From assembly GCA_027405735.1 (NCBI GenBank), contig JAPEHQ010000001.1, positions 3,658,001 through 3,722,000 of the forward strand: a stretch of DNA of 64,000 nt. The letters are read 5' to 3'. Of this stretch, positions 57,246 through 64,000 are shown piece after piece. The translations under genes were made by a program, and so were the position numbers. The notes beneath the pieces are model-generated. The model did no database searches and had not been told where the DNA came from. It worked only from the letters and a program-made list of their open reading frames with translations. Position 1 is the stretch's first letter. Every line of letters begins with the position of its first letter. Source of the DNA: Mucor racemosus. Lineage: Eukaryota; Mucoromycota; Mucoromycetes; Mucorales; Mucoraceae.

Positions 57246-59546
57246 ATGAAATTCGGTGAACATTTGCAACAAGAAATTTTCCCTCCTTGGCGCTTATCAT
57301 ACATTTCATATGATGTATTAAAAAAGGAATTAAAATCTCGTCAACTTGATCATAAATGGAATGGAGATGATGAAGATGAATTTGTCAAGAAATTAGAAAA
57401 TGAATTGGAAAAAGTCTATGATTTTGTTTCAGCAAAATTAGGTGAAGTTGAAGCTAGAATCAGTTACTGTGAACGTACAATTCAAACATTTATCAACAAT
57501 CCCACTTGGAGTTCAGACCAGAATTGGACCATTATGGATGATGCATTAACTGAAGTTTTGTTTGATGTAAATGACTTGGCAAAATTCACTAGATTAAACT
57601 ACATTGGTTTTCAAAAGATCATAAAGAAACACGATAAATGGACTGGTCTTCAGTTGAAACAAGATTTCATTCCACAATTAAGAAGTAAACCATTAGATAA
57701 ACAAAGATTTGATGTTGCAATCGTATTTATTTCTGCTTTACATGATCTTTGCCGTCAACGTGGAAAACCTCGCACAGCTGTAAATAATAGCAGTAATGAT
57801 TCTACTAGTTCATCTCCTGACAAGGGCACTGTCAAATATTGGATCCATCCCGATAATATCACTGAGGTCAAGTCTATTATTATGCTGCATTTACCTGTTT
57901 CTATTCATAATAAAGAGAAACGTTATGAAGCTTCTGATTCCGCTATTTCTGGTGTATACGTCGATAATGAAGAATTTGGTCTTTATACTGGTCTCTTACA
58001 ACGTGATGAAGGTGCCGAGGCAATTCGTTTCAAATGGCATGGTCCTACATCAAATCCCGATGTTTTTGTGGAACGTAGCACACACCATGCTGAATGGCTG
58101 GACGGCAAATCTATAAAAGACCGTATCCAAATGTTGAGTGAAGATGTACATAAATTTATCAATTGTACTTTAACAGCAGATGAATTTGCTAATCGACTTC
58201 GAGCAAAAGGTACAGATCCTAAAATTGTAGATGATTGCAAATTTGTTGCTTCTGGTGTACAACAATCTATTAAAGACAAGCATTTGAAGCCTGTTTGTCG
58301 TATTTTTTACAATCGTACAGCTTTCCAATTACCCGATGATCCTAATGTTCAAATTAATATTGATAATGATTTAACATTTATTCGTGAAGATAATTATGAT
58401 GGTGTTGTTCGTAGAGGCCCAAGTGATTGGAGACGTCCTGATGTTGGCATTGATTATCCTTTCACCTATCTTGATGAATCTGAAATTTTACGTTTTCCTT
58501 ATGCAGTATTAGAAACCAAGACAAAAAAGAAAGCTCCTTCTTGGCTTGCCAAGTTGTTGGAATCTCATCTCGTACATGAAGTGCCTCGTTTTTCAAAGTA
58601 TTTACATGGTGCATCTTATCTCTTCCGTGATCGCATTCCATTGTTACCATGGTGGTTATCAGAGATGGAAATTGATATTCGTAAACCTCGTGCTACAAAC
58701 TTTGGCTTAACTCGTTCGCAATCATTCAAACCTCTTATTGATGGCCAATATCGTCGTGCTATGGAAGCAGAACAAATGCGTATGGATATAGTAAACGATT
58801 CATCTTTCGGTAGAACAAGTATAGATTCTTTTAGTGGTGAAGGTGGTTCATCTCAAAAATTGATCAAATCAAGCACCAATGAACTCCTCAATAGATCTGA
58901 TACTTCAAATTGGGATAATAAGCCTCATCGTATGCAATCTACTTTGGTCGTAAAAGGTGATGATCCTCTTAATTATGGTCCTCTTCGTCAAAAGAATATT
59001 AAACGTAAAGACAAAGAATCTGGCGCTCTTGGCGAAGAAATTGATTTTAATAATGGTGATATTCGATTAGATATGGGTGGTACATCAGATGCTGGTGGAG
59101 GCAAAAAGATGTTTGAAAATACAATGTTTGTTAAAGATCCAAATAATCCTAATAACCAAATTGCTGTTAAAAAGGTCAAGGTTGAACCCAAGGTTTTCTT
59201 TTCTAATGAACGTACCTTTATCGCTTGGCTTCAATTCTGTGCTTTGCTATTGTCTGTTGCTTTGAATTTACTTAATTTCGGTGATAATGTTTCTCGTATT
59301 GCCGGTGCTATCTTTATTGGTATCTCTGCAGGTATTGCTATTTATGCATTATACCAATTTGAAAGACGTGCTTGGTATGTTTTTATATCTCAATTATTGA
59401 TTTCTATTTTACTAAACGAATTATTTTATTACAGGATGATTAATCGTCGTATTGTCGGTCGCTACGATGATCTTTGGGGTCCTGCTGTCCTTTGTTTCCT
59501 TTTGGTTGGTGCTTTGATTGTCAACTTTTACCTTCGTTTCCGTTAG
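57246..59546 (+). CDS. VTC2/VTC3-like accessory subunit (SPX, degenerate VTC core, DUF202), 746 aa
   Basis: Tandem paralogue of VTC4 in the same orientation. The start is the ATG at 57246 (MKFGEHLQQEIFPPWRLSYI), although the frame is open upstream to 57102. Exons 57246-59374 and 59435-59546 are separated by a 60-nt intron (GTATGT...ACTAAAC...ACAG) that is a multiple of three and contains no stop; alignment with the paralogue shows these 20 codons are not protein. SPX, polymerase-fold and three membrane segments are present. Several catalytic residues are replaced: the Lys of VERKTHH is Ser (VERSTHH, about 278), AIRFRW has become AIRFKW, and a conserved Arg beyond the RTAFQ motif is Gln. YAVLETK keeps its Glu. 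This pattern fits the non-catalytic Vtc2/Vtc3 role of regulating and localising the complex, which I infer rather than see. Confidence 0.87.
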   Translation: MKFGEHLQQEIFPPWRLSYISYDVLKKELKSRQLDHKWNGDDEDEFVKKLENELEKVYDFVSAKLGEVEARISYCERTIQTFINNPTWSSDQNWTIMDDALTEVLFDVNDLAKFTRLNYIGFQKIIKKHDKWTGLQLKQDFIPQLRSKPLDKQRFDVAIVFISALHDLCRQRGKPRTAVNNSSNDSTSSSPDKGTVKYWIHPDNITEVKSIIMLHLPVSIHNKEKRYEASDSAISGVYVDNEEFGLYTGLLQRDEGAEAIRFKWHGPTSNPDVFVERSTHHAEWLDGKSIKDRIQMLSEDVHKFINCTLTADEFANRLRAKGTDPKIVDDCKFVASGVQQSIKDKHLKPVCRIFYNRTAFQLPDDPNVQINIDNDLTFIREDNYDGVVRRGPSDWRRPDVGIDYPFTYLDESEILRFPYAVLETKTKKKAPSWLAKLLESHLVHEVPRFSKYLHGASYLFRDRIPLLPWWLSEMEIDIRKPRATNFGLTRSQSFKPLIDGQYRRAMEAEQMRMDIVNDSSFGRTSIDSFSGEGGSSQKLIKSSTNELLNRSDTSNWDNKPHRMQSTLVVKGDDPLNYGPLRQKNIKRKDKESGALGEEIDFNNGDIRLDMGGTSDAGGGKKMFENTMFVKDPNNPNNQIAVKKVKVEPKVFFSNERTFIAWLQFCALLLSVALNLLNFGDNVSRIAGAIFIGISAGIAIYALYQFERRAWYVFISQLLISILLNELFYYRMINRRIVGRYDDLWGPAVLCFLLVGALIVNFYLRFR

Positions 59547-60239
59547 ATTTCTTTATTTTTTTTTTACTGTATATATTATATATTATTTTTATCATATTTT
59601 TTCCCTCTACTCTTTCTACTTTTATACCTGACATTTTATTTTTCATGGTTCAGTAAAAAAAAAAAATAGCTATTGTAACACACTACATATTCTCAATTAC
59701 ACATCTAAACACACACACACACACACACACACATATTTTATACATAAATTTTTTTGTTTTACATCAGTACCTAATTAATGATGCGTTACGCAAGTTTTTA
59801 GTATCATTTCCGCGCCATGGCTGGCGGCACAGCATATCGTACTAGTCTTTAAAGGATTTTCCAAACCTAAAAATGTCATAATTTGTTATGGTACAACATA
59901 ATACAAAATGATCACAAGATGCTAAATTTTTCTGTAAAATTTTTTGTTTGTGTTGTATACATTTATGAAAATTGAGAACAAGATGTATTTTTGCTTTTCT
60001 CTGATTTGACTGCCAGGACCATTTTTAAGAAAATACATATTGTAATCGCAAAATATAGTATTTATGCACGCAATATGTATGCATTATTTATTAAAATGCA
60101 TAAATATAGGTTGTTTGTAGAAATTCCTTTTTTATACAGTCAAAATTGGTGCCATGATACGCCTCATATGCGGTGCGTGGAACTTTGATTTAGATAAAAA
60201 TAGTGTTTTACCAAGAAAAAAAAGGAAGAGACCTCTTGG
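59547..60239. other. Intergenic region with a CA repeat
   Basis: Contains a 24-bp or so CA run at 59708-59733. It is the convergent 3' space between the VTC gene and the minus-strand membrane-protein gene. No gene seen. Confidence 0.7.
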
Positions 60240-61405
60240 CTAAACAGTAATTAAAACGGGAGATGCATCTGGGTTAAAATACTCGGGAAAGTTATCAACA
60301 TGGTCAGATAGTTCACATAAATGATGAAGACAATTAATAGGATACGCTAAATCCATATGAAACGAAATATTTGCAAGCACATAATCATCTACTGTCATTG
60401 CGTCCATAGCATAGTATAATTCCAATATAAAATAACTGCAAATAATGCTGGAAATTGCGATAGGTCCCAAGATTTGTACTGGGTTTAATTGATATACAAA
60501 TCTAAGCCCTACAGAACTGATACAAACTGTAGCAATACTACAGACACTTGATGTTTTCTTTTAAATAATTTACTAATGTTTGTGTGTGTGTGTGTATGTG
60601 TGTGTGTGGGAGGAGGGGGTAGTATTGGTTTACTTTTTAATGCTAAATGCATCATACTTACATTGGTTTTGTACCTTGAAATTTGAATCTTGTTTGATAA
60701 GTATAAATTACTATACTTAGAATACCGAAGCTTGTCATTGTAAAGACGAGTAAGCCAAAATCTTGAAAAGCTTTAGCTACTATAAATATGAATATAATAA
60801 AGTTATGTACGCCGAGCGTTATGGCTTAATAATAGAAATGCTTACCTAAATCAGAAAGAATAAATGCCATTAGAAATGAATAAATCACTAATATTACAAT
60901 ACGACTAGTGTTTGATAATTGATAATATTGTGTCCATAATTGCCATGCTGCAATTACCAAAAAAATAGTGGCGGGGAATAACACAACCCACCAAACATAT
61001 TGACTAAATGTATGTAATAAGAAACTTACTATTCATTTGACCAAAGTTACACATTTTGTACCTTTCTTCATGCCAATATGTAAAATGCAAAAATGTTCTA
61101 GTCATCATTGTTATGATAAGAAATTGAAATAATGTTATTAAATACACTTTTCTTATAAATTCTATTGACAAAAAAATACTGTAAATATATATCAGATATA
61201 CACATAGATTTATAAAATACAGACTCATTTGGCAACGAACAGAACTTCTTGCAACACTTGTTCCAAACAAGTCAAGATCTTGTCCAGATCCGAGTCGATC
61301 AAACCTCTGATGAATGGATAGTGAAGCATAAAAACTAGCATTTGAAACAGTTCGTGTTATTTCTGTAGGCAACGAGAGTCTATTGGCATTATAAGTAAAA
61401 GACAT
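60240..61405 (-). CDS. Bax inhibitor-1/Lifeguard (TMBIM) family membrane protein, five exons, about 284 aa
   Basis: Predicted multi-pass ER, Golgi or vacuolar membrane protein of the TMBIM family, linked to calcium leak and cell-death or stress control. Exons on the minus strand: 61405-61225, 61161-61062, 61003-60846, 60779-60662 and 60537-60240, which join in frame. Supporting motifs: RCQMKFIRKVYLITLFQFLI (the family's FIRKVY first membrane segment), YVWWVVLFPATIFLVIAAW, IVIYTYQTRFKFQG (compare the family TxTxxD/QTKFDF), and MTVDDYVLANISFHMDLAYP (compare DDYILAALNLYLDIIN). Six or seven hydrophobic segments are visible. The first donor is GTCTGT, which is unusual, and the last acceptor could be nine bases further upstream; both choices keep the frame. 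A TG microsatellite (60581-60608) lies in the fourth intron. Confidence 0.8.
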
Positions 61406-61530
61406 GATAAATTATAAAGAAATACGTATTGGTTGTTCAAAATAAGCGTTTTATTATTTGTATATATGTATATTATGATTACCCCGTAGATGTATGAAGT
61501 GGTCAAAGCAGGTGACTCATACTATCATAA

Positions 61531-62950
61531 CTAGTTCATATGGTTTCGCAAATTATCAAATTCACTACGTGGATAATCAAGGTGATTTGGAATTTGATCT
61601 GTTCTTCTATCTAATGCTTCATACACTGTATTCACTAAATTACGAGGATCATTTGGACTACGATCAGCACTTAGTTCCCAAAACATGGCACCACCTAAAT
61701 GTCTTTGCTTAATATAATCACATTTTTGTGCTATGATTTGTGGAGTATCATAGGAAATGAATTCTCTAGCATTAGGATCATAAGACCAAGATGCCATTCT
61801 TTGATGATCATTATATTCAGTAGCACCAGGTTTAGGCAAACATTTATAATCAAATTGAGCTTCTTCCCATGTGCCTTTAGGTACACCTTGAAATCCACAC
61901 TCTGGGCCATCTGTATTAGAAAAGCCACGACCGTAAACAGGTAAGCCCATGACCAATTTGTTGGGAGGAATGCCTGCAGCCAAGTAGTCATTGACAGCTT
62001 GATCGGTGTTTAATGCACCACCAAACATAGCTGCTTGGTGGCCAGTTTTACTATCCCAGGAACCAGCATAATCATATGCCATCAAATAAAAAATATCGAC
62101 ATAAGGTTGCATTTCAGTCAAGCGTAATTTTCTATAGTTTTCAGGACCACAAGGTACTGCAACAGTCAATAATAAACGAGGTTGATTTAATTGTTGGCAT
62201 TGTTGTTGATAAGCGTCCAATGCAATGCGAGTCTCATACAGTAAATGCACATAATGGAATGCCTCTTGATCATTTTTGGGATATTCCCAATCGATATCTA
62301 AACCGTCCAAGCCCAAATCTGCAATTAATTTGATACTGGTTTGAATGAATCGTTGACGTTTAGCCGGATCACAAGCTACAGTAGCGAAATTTTTAGACCA
62401 CGTCCAACCACCCACACTAAGAGATACTTTCAAGTGACGATATTTTTGCTTGAGCAAGTAGAATTGCTTGAAATTGCCATATAAATTGTTGCCTTGATCA
62501 TTCCAACCATCTTCTTTACCATTAACGCACTCATCTATAATCAACATAAACAATTAACACATATATTCCTCTTTCTGATAATGTATTCAAAGACTTACTT
62601 GCAGGGAAATGCTTTTCTTTATCAGCATATGCATCCTAAAAACAGGATAATAAGTTAGGAAAAAAAACTTGCATAAAATATATAAACAGCTAGCATTATC
62701 TGTAATGAGTATTTACCCCGAGAACAACTTGTCCATCTTCTTGTAAATTGGCAAAGGCGTACAAAATATGTGTCAGCTTGTTGGCTTGCACTGCCACGTC
62801 TATAACATTATACTTTCTATCGTAAATACCCCTAGCAATTATAATTTATCAATGTGATGCTATGGTTATAATGGTTTTATAATAAGCTTACCAGTTGGCA
62901 AAATAACCTGCAATGACAGGGCCGTTGGTAGCTGGAGGTGAAGCTTGCAT
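61531..62950 (-). CDS. GH18 chitinase, four exons, 404 aa
   Basis: Family 18 glycoside hydrolase that cleaves beta-1,4-GlcNAc links in chitin, probably in cell-wall remodelling. Exons on the minus strand: 62950-62892, 62831-62717, 62635-62599 (37 nt) and 62534-61531. The catalytic strand [12 protein letters not shown] carries DxxDxDxE with Glu about 154 as acid. [14 protein letters not shown] is the second conserved GH18 block; [12 protein letters not shown] and [12 protein letters not shown] are later substrate-binding blocks. The insertion [20 protein letters not shown] fits the class V (bacterial/animal-like) group. Starting from the first ATG ([20 protein letters not shown]) there is no signal peptide and no chitin-binding module. 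Either the enzyme is intracellular or a further 5' exon is missed. The tiny 37-nt exon is supported by frame and splice signals on both sides. Confidence 0.92.
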
Positions 62951-63339
62951 ATTAAATGAACTAACAAAAGAAAAATGAATTACATTAATTCAAAACATCC
63001 AAGCAATTGTTCTAATTATAATAATACTCCATTTTTAAAATTCCGTGAGTTGCCTTTACCTACAAAAAAAAAGTGTAGGTGCACGCATATTATGCCATAT
63101 TTGAAAAAAAAGCCAAGACTTCAAAATACATCATATTTGTTTACATTTAGTTTGAGCGATCTGTAATGCTCAAAATTAATTAGTTTTCCTTATTGGTAAA
63201 TTAAAATCAATCAATCAATCATTTAACAATGAACCTTATAATTAAACTTTTGTAAGTAGATAGGACAAATACTCAAAAATTCTTTATTCTGACAAGAATT
63301 CGTGCCAAAGATGTATTATCATCATCATGAAAAATTGGA
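62951..63339. other. Upstream region of the chitinase gene
   Basis: AT-rich, no gene recognised. I looked for an upstream signal-peptide exon on the minus strand and found no convincing one. Confidence 0.5.
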
Positions 63340-64000
63340 TAATATATACTAGGATCAAAATTCACCGAGATAAGGTTTTTTGTTGTCAGTTTTTCAACAG
63401 TTGCAAAAAATAAGTTTTAGCTGGCTCTCAGAAGGGTTTCAAACGTCTAATAGCAGGTCAATTTCCATCAATTTTTTTTTAAAAAAAAGTACCTTAATCT
63501 TTGGCTAATGATATCTATTATTAAATAGAAGTTCTTTCCAGAATATATGTGCACCACCCCAAAGTTGACATACCATTACCCATAAAGTAACTTAAAATTG
63601 ATTGTAAAATTTAAATTCTATAATTGATGTATCAGTGGTTTGTATTTATAAGATAGATCTAACTGGAAATTATCATATAAAATTGTATAATCAGATATGC
63701 ACATGTAACTGAGCTTGAATCCAAAAAGTGTTCAAATGGAAAAAAAATTCAAAAAAATCCAAAAAAAACCTTGTATGTTTAATTGCTCACAAAAATGCAT
63801 ATTAAGTTGAACTAGCGTATTAAATATCTTGGGTTCAGTTTTTAATTCTGAATCGATCTGTATAGGTTTTGAAAATGTTTTTCTCATAAAATCTCTAGTA
63901 AATTTAATGTCAAATTTTAACGGTTTTTGATCAAAAAGTACCCTTCATTCAAATTCAATCCTAAAATATTTTATTTTCACATTATGCGCAACAAAATTAT
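63340..64000 (+). repeat. Dispersed repeat rep-6, copy d, running off the window
   Basis: 63340-63560 resembles 16640-16850, and 63665-64000 is a close inverse match to 28021-28350, including GTTTAATTGCTCACAAAAAT. The repeat continues beyond the window edge. Non-coding. Confidence 0.8.

Overview
The window is nuclear DNA from an AT-rich filamentous fungus, most likely an early-diverging one such as Mucorales. I infer this from short spliceosomal introns (about 50-90 nt, GTAAGT-type donors, TACTAAC-like branch sites), fungal VTC polyphosphate-polymerase genes with SPX domains, and a repeat content of chromodomain Ty3/gypsy, piggyBac, Tc1/mariner, LINE and Crypton elements. Species cannot be fixed from the sequence alone.

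Layout. 0-4 kb: three compact host genes, the V-ATPase d subunit (VMA6) and the tRNA m1A58 methyltransferase (TRM61), both on the minus strand, then a divergent small gene that looks like a Mis14/NSL1 kinetochore protein. A long CA microsatellite follows. 4-8 kb: AT-rich gene-free DNA with one tRNA-Gly(GCC). 8.2-16.3 kb: a dead Tc1/mariner element (TA target duplication, 213-bp inverted repeats, DD34E transposase) split by a complete Ty3/gypsy chromovirus with apparently identical 547-bp LTRs, a CTCAT target duplication and one open 1678-codon gag-pol frame. 16.3-42.5 kb: a repeat-dense gene desert. It holds a LINE remnant, a dead piggyBac at TTAA, at least four solo LTRs with 5-bp duplications, a TA-flanked MITE, a 2.3-kb duplication pair, decayed dynein intermediate-chain exons in three copies, a 91-bp tandem repeat and a degenerate 24-bp array of nearly 2 kb. 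42.6-48.4 kb: two head-to-tail copies of a 2906-bp Crypton, a tyrosine-recombinase transposon. 49-63 kb: host genes again: transportin (KAP104 type), two tandem VTC genes (one with all catalytic residues, one degenerate), a Bax-inhibitor-1/Lifeguard family membrane protein and a GH18 chitinase. The last 0.7 kb is repeat.

How it fits together. VMA6 and the VTC proteins both belong to vacuolar physiology: the V-ATPase supplies the proton gradient that VTC-driven polyphosphate import needs. They sit at opposite ends of the window, so no functional cluster is implied. Host genes form two gene-dense blocks separated by about 45 kb of nested mobile DNA. In several places a related repeat copy preserves the empty target site, so insertion order can be read directly.

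The most notable system is the tandem Crypton pair. Both units appear intact, with RG...HxxR...Y residues and a GCR1_C-type DNA-binding domain in one spliced 744-residue product. Three copies of the same 10-bp sequence mark the left, middle and right junctions, a 26-bp perfect palindrome lies near one end, and a matching unoccupied site lies in a related repeat 25 kb away. In this text repeat families are named rep-1, rep-3 and rep-6 for convenience only.
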